A DNA stretch of 64,000 nucleotides from an uncultured Sphingomonadaceae bacterium (GTDB lineage: Bacteria > Pseudomonadota > Alphaproteobacteria > Sphingomonadales > Sphingomonadaceae). The stretch lies in contig CANMNF010000002.1 in assembly GCA_947499255.1 (NCBI GenBank), forward strand, positions 384,430 to 448,429, given 5' to 3'. Made by a program: the position numbers and the translations under genes. Position 1 is the stretch's first letter; each line of letters opens with the position of its first letter. The notes beneath the pieces are model-generated. The model saw nothing but the letters and a program-made list of their open reading frames with translations, was not told the origin of the DNA and did no database searches. This document shows, in pieces, positions 20,069 through 30,106 of this stretch.

Positions 20069-21691
20069 CTAGTGCCGGAAGTGCCGCATCCCGGTGAAGA
20101 CCATCGCAAGGCCTGCCTCATCAGCTGCGGCAATAACCTCGTCATCGCGCATCGATCCGCCTGGTTGAATAACCATGGTGGCGCCTGCATCAACGGCGGC
20201 TTGCAAGCCATCTGCAAAAGGCAAAAACGCATCGGAAGCCATCGCGCTGCCTATGGTGCGCGACTGGTCCAGGCCCGCAGCCTGCGCCGCTTCGCCTGCG
20301 CGCATCGCAGCAATGCGTGCAGAATCGCGGCGGTTCATCTGTCCTGCACCGATGCCAGCGGTCGCGCCGTCTTTGGCAAAGACGATGGCGTTGGACTTTA
20401 CATGCTTGGCCACTTTCCACGCGAACAGCGCATCAGTCACTTCTTGCGCCGTGGGTGCCCGCTTGGTTACCGTTTTGAGATCAGCAGCAGACACTTGGCC
20501 CGCATCACGCGATTGCATCAACAAACCGCCAGCAATGGATTTAAGGACAAAACCAGCGCGCGCGGCATCCGGCAATTCGTTGAGCAACAACAAGCGCAAA
20601 TTCTTCTTCTTGGCAAAGATCGCTTTGGCGTCATCGCTGGCGCCCGGTGCAATCACAACTTCGGTAAAGATCGTGGTGATTGCCTCTGCCGTGGCAGCAT
20701 CCAGTTCGCGATTGGCCGCGATGATGCCGCCAAAGGCCGAAACGCTATCGCACGCCAAAGCTTCATCCCATGCCCCGATCAACGTATCGGCCTGCGCCAC
20801 GCCGCAAGGATTGGCATGTTTGACAATCACAACAGCAGGATCGCCGCCTGCAAATTCGCTTAACAACTCCAGCGCGGCATCGGCATCGTTCAAATTATTA
20901 TAGCTTAGCGCTTTGCCCTGCACTTGTTCAGCTTGCGGCACGCCGGAAGCACCATCGCCATTGGGCAAATAGATCGCGGCATCTTGGTGCGGGTTTTCGC
21001 CATAACGCAGCGTATCGCCCAGCGAGAAGGCAAGCGGCATCGTTGGCACAAAAGGCGTTGCGCCCAAAGCTTCGCGGCCCAGCGGATTGGTGAAGGCATC
21101 ACCCCAGGCAAACCAATTGGCAATCGCTGCATCATAGCTTGCTGTGCGGGCATAGGCTTTGGAAGCCATGCGAATGCGGAAAGCAGGCGTTGTCGCGCCA
21201 TTATTGGCCGCCATTTCCCCGCCCAGCTGCGCATAATCGGCAGGGTCGGTAACGATAGTGACAAAAGCGTGGTTCTTCGCTGCAGAGCGCACCATGCTTG
21301 GCCCGCCAATATCGATATTTTCGATTACGGTGGCGCGGTCAGCCCCGCTCGCCACGGTTTTTTCAAACGGGTACAGATTGATCACCACCAGATCGATCGC
21401 GCCGATCCCGTGTTCTTCCATCGCGGCCACATGTTCGCCATTGTCGCGCACTGCCAACAATCCGCCATGCACCATCGGGTGCAACGTCTTCACCCTGCCA
21501 TCCATCATTTCCGGAAAGCCGGTGAGATCGGCCACATCGCGCACATCAAGCCCGGCATCGCGCAAAGCTTTCGCCGTGCCGCCGGTGGAAACCAGCTCCA
21601 CACCCGCATCCGCCAATGCGGTGCCCAGTTCCACAATACCGCTTTTGTCGGACACTGAGAGGAGTGCCCGTTTGATGCTCACATTTTCCAT
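20069..21691 (-). CDS. purH: Bifunctional AICAR formyltransferase / IMP cyclohydrolase
   Basis: Catalyses the last two steps of IMP synthesis. At 540 residues it is full length. The N-terminal MGS-like cyclohydrolase domain ([24 protein letters not shown]) is followed by the AICAR transformylase domain, with the conserved KHANPCGVA and SAFGGI motifs. The final [19 protein letters not shown] and TGMRHFRH are typical PurH ends. It is probably in a cluster with the heparinase-like gene 50 bp upstream. Confidence 0.97.
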   Translation of the reverse strand: MENVSIKRALLSVSDKSGIVELGTALADAGVELVSTGGTAKALRDAGLDVRDVADLTGFPEMMDGRVKTLHPMVHGGLLAVRDNGEHVAAMEEHGIGAIDLVVINLYPFEKTVASGADRATVIENIDIGGPSMVRSAAKNHAFVTIVTDPADYAQLGGEMAANNGATTPAFRIRMASKAYARTASYDAAIANWFAWGDAFTNPLGREALGATPFVPTMPLAFSLGDTLRYGENPHQDAAIYLPNGDGASGVPQAEQVQGKALSYNNLNDADAALELLSEFAGGDPAVVIVKHANPCGVAQADTLIGAWDEALACDSVSAFGGIIAANRELDAATAEAITTIFTEVVIAPGASDDAKAIFAKKKNLRLLLLNELPDAARAGFVLKSIAGGLLMQSRDAGQVSAADLKTVTKRAPTAQEVTDALFAWKVAKHVKSNAIVFAKDGATAGIGAGQMNRRDSARIAAMRAGEAAQAAGLDQSRTIGSAMASDAFLPFADGLQAAVDAGATMVIQPGGSMRDDEVIAAADEAGLAMVFTGMRHFRH

Positions 21692-21741
21692 TAGCCTGCG
21701 TCTTCCCCTGAATGGGCCTTAGATGGGCCTTATATGGGCCG

Positions 21742-23625
21742 TTATCCCATTTTCTTGAGCAGCCAGCTGAATGTCCCGCCTCCGCGTGAGGCGAGCCCTT
21801 GAATCACCAGCTGCTGCACCGGATGTGGGTGCCCGTTACCATCGACCCACAGGCTCTCGTCAAGCTCAAGCTTCTCTGCGCCGGTGACGAATTGCCAATA
21901 ACTGCCATCAGGCAGCACCAGTCCCGCATTGCGCCCGCTGCCTAAACGCACTTCAACAGATGGGCCAAGGTGGAAGCGAATGGCGAAAGGCACTTTGCCG
22001 CGTTTGCCTTTACGGCCCGACGGCACAAGCAGATCTTCGCCGCGCAATTCACTGCCATCATCACGCACCAGCAGGATGCGGCGATGCAGCAGGCCAAAAC
22101 GGCTCGCATAGCCATCATGGCTGGCTTCCAACCGCGTGGCTTTGCTGTTGTCCAGCTCCACCATTGCGCGATCAATTTCAACTTCGTTGACGCCGCTGCC
22201 CACTTTGCCATTGATCATAACGGCGGTGGAATTGGCATCGCCCAGCACCAGCGTGGAATGCGCCGCCGTGGCACGCAGACCTTGTTCGATACGTACCGGG
22301 AGTTGCCCGCCTGCCGTCGCCGCGCCGCCGCAATTCACGATCAGGCGATGTTCGCCATGGCTAAATTCAAATGCGAGCGTGGAGGCGCTGCCATTGCGCG
22401 CATGGCGTGCCATTGGCGGAGGCGCTGCATCAAATTGCAGAACTGCAGGCTTGGCAACCACGCGTTGATAGCCCCATGCGCGCACATCGCGCAAAGGCCG
22501 GGTCCGCACCCCCGATGCTTCGATCAAGCTCGCCAGCCGCTCAGCTGAAATGGGCGGGGCGCCTTGCCAACTGCCCACACCGCCATCGCCATGTGTCAGG
22601 CCAAGCAGCGGGGGAACCAGCATTGCAAGCATATTGTCCAACGCTTCGGGCGGATCGCGGCGCGTCGCGCGATAACAGGCGGACAATTCCACCAGCAGCG
22701 CAATGGATTGCGTCTGCGCCAAAGGACTGCGCGACAGACTGCCGCCATCCTCGCCCACCATTTCGCCCAAAGCGCGCACCAAGCCCGCTTCGCCAAACAG
22801 GCGGCGCGGCTTGCCATCGGGCAGCAGCAGGCCAGCCGCTGTAATCGCGCACCACCCGGCCACTTCGCCCAAGCGATCATCAGCGCGCGTCACATTCTTA
22901 TCGAGCCAGCGCGCCGTTTCTTCCGCAGCGCTCAACAAACGGCGGCGCAATTTGCCATCCTTGTTCGACAAGATCAGTGGTGCGTGCACCATCCAACCCA
23001 AAAGGCGCAGACCTGCATTTTCAACTTTCCATGCAGCACCTTTGCCCGGCTCCAGATTTTCATCGAGCCATGCCAATGTGATGCGTTCTGCCACAGGTGC
23101 GGTTTGTGGACGCGCGCCGCAGCAATCCAGATCGCGCAGCCAGGTGAAACCATGCACGGCCCGCTCAAATGGCGGGGTCAGCTTGGCCGTGCGGCTGCAA
23201 TCGACTTGCGCAATCGGCGCTTTCACGCCGTGAACCAGAAAATGTCCCGCCCGCAGCGCCATGCCTGCCACTCTGTCACCATCCAGCGGGCTTTCCACTG
23301 TGGCAAGCAGGCGCAATTTGGCCGGTTTGCGAAATGGCGCGACCAAAGTCGTGTTGGAAACGCCCATGCGATAGGCAATGCGCAGCAAGCGCTCACCCAC
23401 CGAAACGTCCGGCGGATTGATATCGGTTAAAACAAGCGCGCGATCATTTTCCAGCGGATCAACCGGCTCTTGCGCTACGCCACGCTCCACCACCAGCGGA
23501 TCATGCGCTTCATCACCAAGCGGGATGGCCATTTGTTCAGCGGTCTGCCCGAAAGCTTTTTCGGAAGCTGACTTGGCGGCAGCCTTCGCGGTATCATTGC
23601 GCAGGTGAGAAGGATGCGCGTTCAT
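21742..23625 (-). CDS. Heparinase II/III family protein
   Basis: A 627-residue protein with the two-part layout of the alginate lyase / heparinase II-III family: an alpha/alpha toroid (about residues 90-370, with GFTWLRDL and [10 protein letters not shown]) and a C-terminal beta-sheet domain with NCGG and [12 protein letters not shown] motifs. No signal peptide is visible; the N-terminal 60 residues are polar and Ala-rich. This gene is common next to purH and rpe in sphingomonads, where its substrate is not established. Its start overlaps the end of rpe by four bases, indicating coupling. Confidence 0.85.
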   Translation of the reverse strand: MNAHPSHLRNDTAKAAAKSASEKAFGQTAEQMAIPLGDEAHDPLVVERGVAQEPVDPLENDRALVLTDINPPDVSVGERLLRIAYRMGVSNTTLVAPFRKPAKLRLLATVESPLDGDRVAGMALRAGHFLVHGVKAPIAQVDCSRTAKLTPPFERAVHGFTWLRDLDCCGARPQTAPVAERITLAWLDENLEPGKGAAWKVENAGLRLLGWMVHAPLILSNKDGKLRRRLLSAAEETARWLDKNVTRADDRLGEVAGWCAITAAGLLLPDGKPRRLFGEAGLVRALGEMVGEDGGSLSRSPLAQTQSIALLVELSACYRATRRDPPEALDNMLAMLVPPLLGLTHGDGGVGSWQGAPPISAERLASLIEASGVRTRPLRDVRAWGYQRVVAKPAVLQFDAAPPPMARHARNGSASTLAFEFSHGEHRLIVNCGGAATAGGQLPVRIEQGLRATAAHSTLVLGDANSTAVMINGKVGSGVNEVEIDRAMVELDNSKATRLEASHDGYASRFGLLHRRILLVRDDGSELRGEDLLVPSGRKGKRGKVPFAIRFHLGPSVEVRLGSGRNAGLVLPDGSYWQFVTGAEKLELDESLWVDGNGHPHPVQQLVIQGLASRGGGTFSWLLKKMG

Positions 23626-24287
23626 AGCGCTTCCCCTTTTAACGCAGCGATATTGGCAGCGTAGTGATCTGGCCCGCCTTTAAACGTGGCCGAACCTGCC
23701 ACCAGCACATCTGCGCCTGCATCGACGCATTGGCGCGCCGTATCTGCATTAACGCCGCCATCCACTTCGATCAGAACATCAAGGCCCATCTTGTCGATCT
23801 GTTTGCGCACGGCTTCGATTTTGCGCAATTGTGATGGGATAAAGCTCTGCCCGCCAAAGCCGGGATTAACGCTCATGATCAAGACCAGATCAATGTCTTC
23901 AAGCAGATAATCGAGCATTTTGGCAGGCGTTGCGGGATTGAGAGAAATGCCCGCTTTCTTGTCCAATGCCTTGATCGCCTGAACCGTGCGATGCGTATGC
24001 GCTCCGGCCTCTGGGTGAACGGTGATAATGTCTGCTCCGGCCGCTGCAAATGCGTCCAGCCAATTATCAACCGGCGATACCATCAAATGCACATCAAATG
24101 GCTTTTGCGAGTGCGGCCGCAATGCTTTTACAACATCAGGTCCAATGGTGAGATTGGGCACATAATGCCCATCCATCACATCCACATGAATCCAGTCTGC
24201 ACCTGCTGCGTCAACTGCGCGCACCTCTTCCCCCAACCGCGCAAAATCGGCTGAAAGGATCGATGGAGAGATAAGCGGCGATGCCAT
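23622..24287 (-). CDS. rpe: Ribulose-phosphate 3-epimerase
   Basis: Interconverts ribulose-5-phosphate and xylulose-5-phosphate in the pentose phosphate pathway. The TIM barrel of 221 residues shows [16 protein letters not shown], the metal-binding [12 protein letters not shown] and [14 protein letters not shown], and EVDGGVN near the end. The ATG at 24287 gives the standard N-terminus; the longer frame from 24365 adds 26 unrelated residues. It overlaps the downstream heparinase-like gene by four bases. Confidence 0.95.
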   Translation of the reverse strand: MASPLISPSILSADFARLGEEVRAVDAAGADWIHVDVMDGHYVPNLTIGPDVVKALRPHSQKPFDVHLMVSPVDNWLDAFAAAGADIITVHPEAGAHTHRTVQAIKALDKKAGISLNPATPAKMLDYLLEDIDLVLIMSVNPGFGGQSFIPSQLRKIEAVRKQIDKMGLDVLIEVDGGVNADTARQCVDAGADVLVAGSATFKGGPDHYAANIAALKGEAL

Positions 24288-24537
24288 GACGTCGGGAGTT
24301 GGAGATATAGACCTGCGAATCGCGCCACAAGCTTGGGGCGATTCCTTATCCACCGCCACGGGCACGATATCCCCCGTTTAGCGCGCATTACTGGCCCCTT
24401 CAGCCTTCATTCAGTGCGATTTGGGCAAATACGGCACCGTAATAACTGAAATTGTCAGTCGCATTGCAGCCTGTTTGATTTGTAAGACAGGCCGCCTAAA
24501 GCACTTTGACTGATTTTATTTGTGAGATTTCTCAAGC

Positions 24538-25020
24538 ATGGCTCGTACACTTCGCCTTATAACCTCTGTGACCTTGGCCATCGGCCTCGCTGTGCCGGCA
24601 CAAGCGCAATATCGCAATGTTATCGAGCATGATCGCAGCCAATGTAGCGGCGATGGCCCTGCGGTATGGCTGCACGTCACCAATATCGAAGGCTCTGCTG
24701 GCACATTGCGGATACAGCTTTATCGCGGAACGCGTCAGGATTGGCTGGAAAGCGGGCGGTGGCTTAACCGGATCGAAATCCCTGCAAGTGCTGGCGCGAT
24801 GTCGATCTGTATGCCGGTGCCTGCCGCTGGCAATTATGGCATTGCGATCAGGCATGACAAGAACAACAATGGCCGCACAGACATCACCAGCGATGGCGGC
24901 GGCATGTCCAACAATCCCAGCATCAACATCTTTAATCTGGGCAAACCCAGCATCAGCAAGACACGCTTTACCGTGGGCAATGAAGTGAAGCCGATGTCGA
25001 TCCGTATGCGGTACTTCTAA
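24538..25020 (+). CDS. DUF2141 domain exported protein
   Basis: A 160-residue secreted protein with a Sec signal (residues 1-24, cleavage after PAQAQ). The DUF2141 core is visible as LHVTNIEGSAGTLRIQLY, AIRHDKNNNGRTD and GMSNNPS. An Asp/Asn-rich loop (DKNNNGRTD) could bind a divalent cation. Function is unknown for the family. It is convergent with the next gene, with only three bases between the stops. Confidence 0.85.
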   Translation: MARTLRLITSVTLAIGLAVPAQAQYRNVIEHDRSQCSGDGPAVWLHVTNIEGSAGTLRIQLYRGTRQDWLESGRWLNRIEIPASAGAMSICMPVPAAGNYGIAIRHDKNNNGRTDITSDGGGMSNNPSINIFNLGKPSISKTRFTVGNEVKPMSIRMRYF

Positions 25021-25023
25021 GGC

Positions 25024-25914
25024 CTATTTGCGTCTCGCGCGCCACAGCTGAAACAAGACCGCGGGCGCGGCAAGGATAGGATGCTTTTCGCGAAAGCGCG
25101 TGATCTTTACCGGCACGCCGGTATGCCGTTCCACTTTCCATGCGGCATAGCGGGCCGCACCATCAAAAGTTCCCGTCGCGCGCACCAATCGCGCGATATT
25201 CAATGGTTTGCCCAAACGGCGGCGGCGGTTCCACCACCGTAAAATCTCTCGCCGTTTTGCCGTATTGAGTACTGGCATGATACGCCCGGCATCTTCAGCA
25301 AACGCAATGCCATCTGCCGTCAACGCAGCCGGTAACAATTCTGCGAAATGGGCGGCATTGGCTTCAAGAATGCTGTTTTCGCGGCCAGCCTTTTCCACGC
25401 GCAATTCTGCGCGATAGGTGGATTGAAACAGCGCGCGCCAAAAGTCTTCCTCACGCCCGCTACTCGGACCCACTGCCACGGCAAGCCGCGATGCGGTGCG
25501 CGCAGCATCAGCCAGTGCAGCCTCGACATTAGCGATTGCCTGATCATCCCTGGCCCAGACCAGCGCACAAGGTTGAACAAAGCGCGCCCAGATAGTGGTG
25601 TCGATCGTTTCGCCAGCAGCTGCTTCTCCAAATTTGGCCAAAGTCATAGTGGCGATTTTGGCGCGCAGGGTTTCGCTCTCATGATCCCATTCGCGATAGG
25701 AGACGCGCGGCCACATGCCGCTTTCTGCCTTGCCCGGTGTCAGGACATAGAAATCAAGCACCCCTTCGCGTGATCCGGTGCGCAAATTGGAGCCATAGAA
25801 CAGCACTGCGGCACCGCCCGCTTCATGGGCCAGTTTTTCAGCAAATTGACGAACCGCTTGATCAACATCGCGGTCCAAAGCCGCGCTGATCCGCGCGGCA
25901 AGCGTGTCTGTCAC
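25024..25914 (-). CDS. Uncharacterised protein, possible Tam41-like nucleotidyltransferase
   Basis: A 296-residue soluble protein I cannot place firmly. Residues 33-58 carry AVLFYGSNLRTGSREGV-LDFYVL. A glycine-serine turn followed by an acidic strand is what nucleotidyltransferases use to hold a nucleotide and metal, and the spacing resembles Tam41, the mitochondrial-type phosphatidate cytidylyltransferase. Its start overlaps the end of a lipid kinase gene by four bases. A kinase making phosphatidate followed by an enzyme making CDP-diacylglycerol would be a logical pair. This function is an inference from a short motif plus context. Confidence 0.5.
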   Translation of the reverse strand: MTDTLAARISAALDRDVDQAVRQFAEKLAHEAGGAAVLFYGSNLRTGSREGVLDFYVLTPGKAESGMWPRVSYREWDHESETLRAKIATMTLAKFGEAAAGETIDTTIWARFVQPCALVWARDDQAIANVEAALADAARTASRLAVAVGPSSGREEDFWRALFQSTYRAELRVEKAGRENSILEANAAHFAELLPAALTADGIAFAEDAGRIMPVLNTAKRREILRWWNRRRRLGKPLNIARLVRATGTFDGAARYAAWKVERHTGVPVKITRFREKHPILAAPAVLFQLWRARRK

Positions 25915-26990
25915 GGGACGACGAAGCGCAGCGTTGGTCCAGCGCTCATCCGGTATTGGCCAGGAGGAAAGGCTTCACCATCGAGGATGAAAGCATCGCC
26001 AAGGTCAAGTTCAACCGCATCTTCGCCAAATACATGATACCCGCGCGCTTTGGTTTCATCGCTGCCACGGCCGGTGAAAATCGCGCCCAAACGCAGCAAC
26101 ATACCGCGCGAGGCATTGTCCATAACGGCAACGCGCACGGTTTCTTCAATCCCGCGAAACGGATCAAGCTTTAATGGAAAACTACGCAGGCTGGAGGCGA
26201 ACAGCAAATACCGCTCATCTTCCGGCAAGCCGCCCAGATGGGTCAGCTCCTTACCTTTGCCATCGCGCACAATCATTTTGGTACCGCGCCGCCAAGGGTT
26301 ATTGGCCCGGCCAAAAAACGATTGCAACGTGCTCCACACTACAGTGAGGCCCACGATCACTTTGTTAAAGGCACCCAGATTATGGCCACGCTGACCCAGC
26401 GCAATGCCTCTGGTGAACGCGCCGGCCCCAAGCGCAAATCCCAAAACTTTGCTGCGCTCATCATCGCGCTGCGAAACAAGGATTGGTTGACGCGTGCTGA
26501 TCGATCCAGCTTTCGCCGCTTTAAGCGCGTCTTCGATGGACCAATTGTTTGGCACACCAAGATCATGGCCAAGCGCGTTGGTTTTGCCAGTAGGCAGCAA
26601 AATCAGTGTCGGCCAACTGGATCCGAAGATTCCGGTGCCCAAAGTCAACACATCGCGTACCGTGCCATCGCCGCCATCAATGGCGATAAAGTCCACCCGC
26701 TCTTTGGCAAAGCGTGTGAGAATACCGGTAAGCTCACCACGCTTGCGAGGCGTTTCTACCAGGATATTCTCAGCCAGATTTTCCGGCGTATCACGCCCAG
26801 CCTTATGCACCGCCTCACGCGCAACTTCGCGCTTAACTTCACGCCCGGCATTGCCATGGCTGCGCGGATTGCGGATCAAGCCCACCAACGGCTTGGTCCG
26901 CACAGCAGGCGCAAGATGATGCACGTCCGCGCTAACGGGCGTTTCATCCACCTGCGGCAGATGTTCAAAAAGATGAACAGTTCCGTGCAT
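25911..26990 (-). CDS. Diacylglycerol kinase-family lipid kinase
   Basis: A 359-residue soluble kinase of the DAGK/sphingosine kinase/YegS class. The nucleotide-binding motif DGGDGTVRDV lies near residues 115-124, and LPTGKTNALGHDLG about 20 residues later. The N-terminal IRNPRSHGNAG is the usual first strand and loop. The C-terminal half is the beta-sandwich domain with the family's GEDAVELDLGDAFILDGE segment. It would phosphorylate a lipid hydroxyl, probably diacylglycerol or a sphingoid base (sphingomonads make sphingolipids). It is coupled by ATGA to the nucleotidyltransferase-like gene. Confidence 0.85.
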   Translation of the reverse strand: MHGTVHLFEHLPQVDETPVSADVHHLAPAVRTKPLVGLIRNPRSHGNAGREVKREVAREAVHKAGRDTPENLAENILVETPRKRGELTGILTRFAKERVDFIAIDGGDGTVRDVLTLGTGIFGSSWPTLILLPTGKTNALGHDLGVPNNWSIEDALKAAKAGSISTRQPILVSQRDDERSKVLGFALGAGAFTRGIALGQRGHNLGAFNKVIVGLTVVWSTLQSFFGRANNPWRRGTKMIVRDGKGKELTHLGGLPEDERYLLFASSLRSFPLKLDPFRGIEETVRVAVMDNASRGMLLRLGAIFTGRGSDETKARGYHVFGEDAVELDLGDAFILDGEAFPPGQYRMSAGPTLRFVVP

Positions 26991-27069
26991 TATGCGATAG
27001 CCTTAAACATGCACCTTGAACAAATGCTACTGACTTTCGACAAGTTGTCAAAAATCGTCGCCTTATGGC

Positions 27070-27086
27070 AACGCCGCAGCGGCGTT
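27070..27086. promoter_or_regulatory. 17-bp palindrome between divergent genes
   Basis: aacgccgc-a-gcggcgtt is a perfect 8+8 palindrome around one central base, 84 bp upstream of the lipid kinase start and 114 bp upstream of the amidohydrolase start. It could be an operator shared by the divergent promoters. No regulator is identified. Confidence 0.3.
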
Positions 27087-27199
27087 TATGCAACATTCGT
27101 TCAGCGCCCGGAATGCGTTACTTTGGGCTTGGTTACAATTGCGCCTGCTTGCGCTAATCTGGTGACCAACCCTCTTTTTGCAAGCGAGCGTTCTGTCCC

Positions 27200-28411
27200 A
27201 TGCTAACCGCCGACATTCTTGATGCTGCCCGCGCGATCTCCCCGCGCATCACCGATTTGCGCCGCGCGATCCATGCCGATCCAGAGCTGGGCCTGGAGAC
27301 ACCGCGCACTCTGGCCAAAGTGCGTGATGAACTGGCGGATCTGGATCTGACATGGCGCGAGGGGCCATCATGCACAGGCGCAGTGGCGGTGTTGAAAGGT
27401 GCACAGCCAGGTCCGCGGGTATTGCTGCGCGGGGATATGGATGCCTTGCCGATGCAAGAACGTACCGGCCTGCCTTTTGCTTCCCAAACCGATGGGCGGA
27501 TGCATGCCTGCGGCCATGATGCACACACCGCGATGCTGGCGGGCGCTGCGCGTTTGCTGGCGGATCGACAGGCGGATTTAAAAGGTGAAGTATTGTTGAT
27601 GTTCCAACCTGGCGAGGAGGGATATCACGGCGCGCGCTTTATGCTGGAAGATGGTTTGCTGGGCAGCGCGGATGATGAAACGCTGCCCGATGCCGCCTTC
27701 GCTTTGCATGTCTGGCCCAATGCGAAACACGGCACGATTATGGGCCGCAGCGGCGCAATGCTTGCCTCTGCCGATATGGTGAAAATCACCGTGACAGGGG
27801 CGGGCGGCCATGCCTCCATGCCTTATGATGCCACCGATCCCGTGCCCGTCGCTGCCGAAATCGTGCTGGCCTTGCAAAGCATGATGACGCGGCGTTTTGA
27901 TGCAGGCGAGGCATCGGTATTGTCTGTCACCATGATTGAGGCAGGTTCTGCCCAGAATGTGATCCCCGATAGCGTGGAGATGACCGGCACCATTCGCACC
28001 CTGTCGCCAGAGCGGCGCAGCGCCATTCGGGAATCAATCACCCGCGTTGCGCAAAATGTCGCCGCAGCGCATGAATGCAAAGCGCAGTTGAGCTTTGTCG
28101 ATGGCTTTCCCGTCACGGTCAACGATACGCGCGCTGTCGAGCTTTCCCGCCATGTGGCGCAAACGATGGGCGGCGAGGACGCATTCGCATACCGGCCCAA
28201 CCCCACAATGGGCGCAGAAGACTTCTCCTATGTGCTGGAAAAAGTGCCCGGCGCGATGCTGTTTCTTGGTGCAGCAGCGCAGGGCGGCGATTGGCAGGGG
28301 TGCTGCGGCCTGCATTCCAGCCGCATGGTTATCGATGAAAGCGTAATGCCAAAAGGCGCAGCATTTCTTGCCGGATGCGCCTTGCGCTTTGCGCAAAGTG
28401 GATGGGAATAG
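27200..28411 (+). CDS. M20 family amidohydrolase (N-acyl amino acid hydrolase type)
   Basis: A 403-residue metal-dependent peptidase-like hydrolase related to hippurate and N-acyl-amino-acid amidohydrolases. Metal ligands and motifs are visible: RRAIHADPELGLET at the N-terminus, ACGHDAHTAML (H and D of the metal site), QPGEEGYHGARFM (catalytic Glu) and the C-terminal His in GCCGLHSSRM. The dimerisation domain lies at about residues 185-295. It splits an acyl group from an amino acid; the natural substrate is not known. It is the last core-type gene before the accessory DNA. Confidence 0.9.
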   Translation: MLTADILDAARAISPRITDLRRAIHADPELGLETPRTLAKVRDELADLDLTWREGPSCTGAVAVLKGAQPGPRVLLRGDMDALPMQERTGLPFASQTDGRMHACGHDAHTAMLAGAARLLADRQADLKGEVLLMFQPGEEGYHGARFMLEDGLLGSADDETLPDAAFALHVWPNAKHGTIMGRSGAMLASADMVKITVTGAGGHASMPYDATDPVPVAAEIVLALQSMMTRRFDAGEASVLSVTMIEAGSAQNVIPDSVEMTGTIRTLSPERRSAIRESITRVAQNVAAAHECKAQLSFVDGFPVTVNDTRAVELSRHVAQTMGGEDAFAYRPNPTMGAEDFSYVLEKVPGAMLFLGAAAQGGDWQGCCGLHSSRMVIDESVMPKGAAFLAGCALRFAQSGWE

Positions 28412-28499
28412 GCCGCCAAGCTCCAGCTGACACTTTGGCTAATGGCTTGGTCGTGCCGGTCATCCCAGACGACCGATCAGTATCCGTCGGCCCTTCGCG

Positions 28500-28770
28500 C
28501 AGCGACTAGGCAAAGCAAAAAGGCGCAGGAAACGGCGACAAGTTGCCGCGCCCTACTTGAGGTGCTCGCGAACCTCTACCAGCATCGCGAGGACACGGAA
28601 GGTAGCGGAGTGCCAGTCTCCAACCGTAAGGGGGTGGAAGTAGCGCAGCATGCAGGCGGGACTAATCCGGGCGCACCTAGCAGGAATCGGAACGCCTGAA
28701 AGGATGGGGTGCAGTTCCGCAGAAGCCATAAATGCAGGTCAATACCTCAAGTCGGTTGCGCGACTCGTTT
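28500..28770 (+). ncRNA. Candidate structured RNA (possibly HEARO/omega-RNA-like), family unproven
   Basis: No plausible protein is encoded here, but the stretch is dense in complementary arms: an extended stem 28522-28526/28548-28552 enclosing 28533-28548; gaggt/acctc (28559-28563/28572-28576); and agtcg/cgact (28750-28754/28761-28765). Two helices interleave as a pseudoknot (28653-28658 with 28693-28698; 28688-28693 with 28714-28719). A rho-independent terminator follows at 28907-28933 on the same strand. The pseudoknot, length and mobile-DNA context fit transposon-associated HEARO-type RNAs, but no IscB gene is present and I could not verify the family. It is not a recognisable tmRNA or RNase P RNA. 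Confidence 0.45.
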
Positions 28771-28906
28771 AGGAGTGCCATTTAGCCAAGTAATGCTTGT
28801 GGATAGTGAACTTGACTCCGAAACAATTCTGAGTCCCGGCCTTGATTTTGACCGATTCGCGTAGTATGTAAGTAAGCGGATTGGGAGTAACCCGGTCGGC
28901 GTTATA

Positions 28907-28933
28907 GCCTCGGTGAGTTTCATCGGGGCTTTT
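28907..28933 (+). terminator. Rho-independent terminator
   Basis: A 10-bp stem (28907-28916 with 28920-28929, two G-T pairs) with a three-base loop is followed by tttt. On the + strand it would end a transcript coming from the structured region at 28.5 kb. It overlaps the 3' end of the opposing DUF3800 gene by a few bases. Confidence 0.7.
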
Positions 28934-29720
28934 CGTTTGTTGGCTCTGGGAAAATCCTGAGACCCCAGCCTTCAAAGTTTTTGCCGACATCTTTCCGCCC
29001 ATCGCGACAGAAAAACTTTGGCCGCAGCGTCTCGAAAGCACGGTTGCGTTGTGCGGGTCGGAGATAGTCTATGCCAATCGGTCGCGCAACCAGATCGGCG
29101 AGTTGAAGACCAGCTGAGTTCACGCGCTTGTCGGCGAGGATGATTTGGTAGGGCAAGCGCTCAGCTGTGTCGTTTGCACCGTCGCAAATCCGCCGAAACT
29201 CAAGCTCCAACTCACGGTCTTCCTTCTTGCCCCTGCGCTCGAATACGACGTGAGTATCGACTTCCTGCTGGCCCTTCTCTTTCATCAGAGCATGTAAGGA
29301 ATCCAAACAAGACCTGAGCGCTACATGGTATGGATTCGAATCTTCTTCGTCGCGGGGCCCTAAAGCGCGCTTATTAATTACAGCTGCAATGAGGATAAAT
29401 TTGCTATCTGCGATGATCGTCGTGAGTTGGTCGATAAACTCCTCTTTTTGCTTCTTAAAACGGAACTTGAAGGGGCCTGTCTCCTTTCGAATATCCCGTT
29501 CGTGAAGTATAATAATATCATGCCCAAACTTCTCAAATTTCAGCCGCTCTAAAGCTGAGACTACGTTGTCAACGTAATTGCCTTGGTAAAAAACGCAAAA
29601 CGCCAAGACAAATACTGGATAGCTCTCATCGACCTTTGCAAGTGAATGGTCTCCGCTTTCATCCACATAGACAATGAATTTCCTTTTCGGGCGCTGACCG
29701 TCGACGGCAGTATTTCTCAT
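28920..29720 (-). CDS. DUF3800 domain protein
   Basis: A 266-residue protein of the DUF3800 family. The N-terminal FIVYVDESGDHS places two acidic residues on the first strand, as in RNase H-like folds, and a second acidic strand follows around LQLADLVA near the C-terminus. The family is frequent on mobile elements and near defence genes; its biochemical role is not settled. The start at 29720 was chosen because the fold begins ten residues later; the longer frame from 29909 adds 63 residues without family character. Base composition is more AT-rich than the core genes to the left. Confidence 0.75.
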   Translation of the reverse strand: MRNTAVDGQRPKRKFIVYVDESGDHSLAKVDESYPVFVLAFCVFYQGNYVDNVVSALERLKFEKFGHDIIILHERDIRKETGPFKFRFKKQKEEFIDQLTTIIADSKFILIAAVINKRALGPRDEEDSNPYHVALRSCLDSLHALMKEKGQQEVDTHVVFERRGKKEDRELELEFRRICDGANDTAERLPYQIILADKRVNSAGLQLADLVARPIGIDYLRPAQRNRAFETLRPKFFCRDGRKDVGKNFEGWGLRIFPEPTNEKPR

Positions 29721-30106
29721 CGCCGCTATATGGATCACAATGATTTGGAAAGAAAGTGGGTGCGCCCACACTCTAAACTCAAAGGCATCGCCGTACGTCG
29801 TCGAAGCTCTTACTAAGGGGAAAGGGAAATTGGTCCGGCCAAGGTGGAAGCAGCAGCCTCGATCACGCGCACGCCAACTCCACTTCTTCCATACGTAGCG
29901 AACGGCCATCGCCTAACCCATTGAAATAATGGTGCACCCGACATTGCTAAAACTTCTGTCGCAGGCAGTGTTGGGATGTCCCTAACCACTCTGTAAAATC
30001 AGGGATTTATCTTCTACCGTGTTCACGGTTGATCGCCCCCGTTTGCCTGCTGTTCGATCACTATGTGGGGTCGAAAGTTGGAACAATTTTATGGTGTGTA
30101 TAACCC
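29721..30106. other. 386-bp spacer before the integrase; possible attachment region
   Basis: No gene is recognised here. A clear dyad accgtg-tt-cacggt lies at 30016-30029, 78 bp before the integrase start, where integrase core or arm sites usually lie. No tRNA or tRNA 3' end is visible, so the chromosomal target of the island cannot be named. Confidence 0.3.

Noticed and set aside
22564-23430. 288-codon plus-strand frame over the heparinase-like gene
   Set aside because: Antisense to conserved heparinase motifs, no recognisable domain.
28500-28770. tmRNA or RNase P RNA
   Set aside because: No tag-peptide frame or tRNA-like ends, and none of the RNase P core sequences (for example the gaggaaagtccgg segment) are present.
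29940-30100. A tRNA serving as attB next to the integrase
   Set aside because: No cloverleaf or T-arm sequence could be found on either strand.
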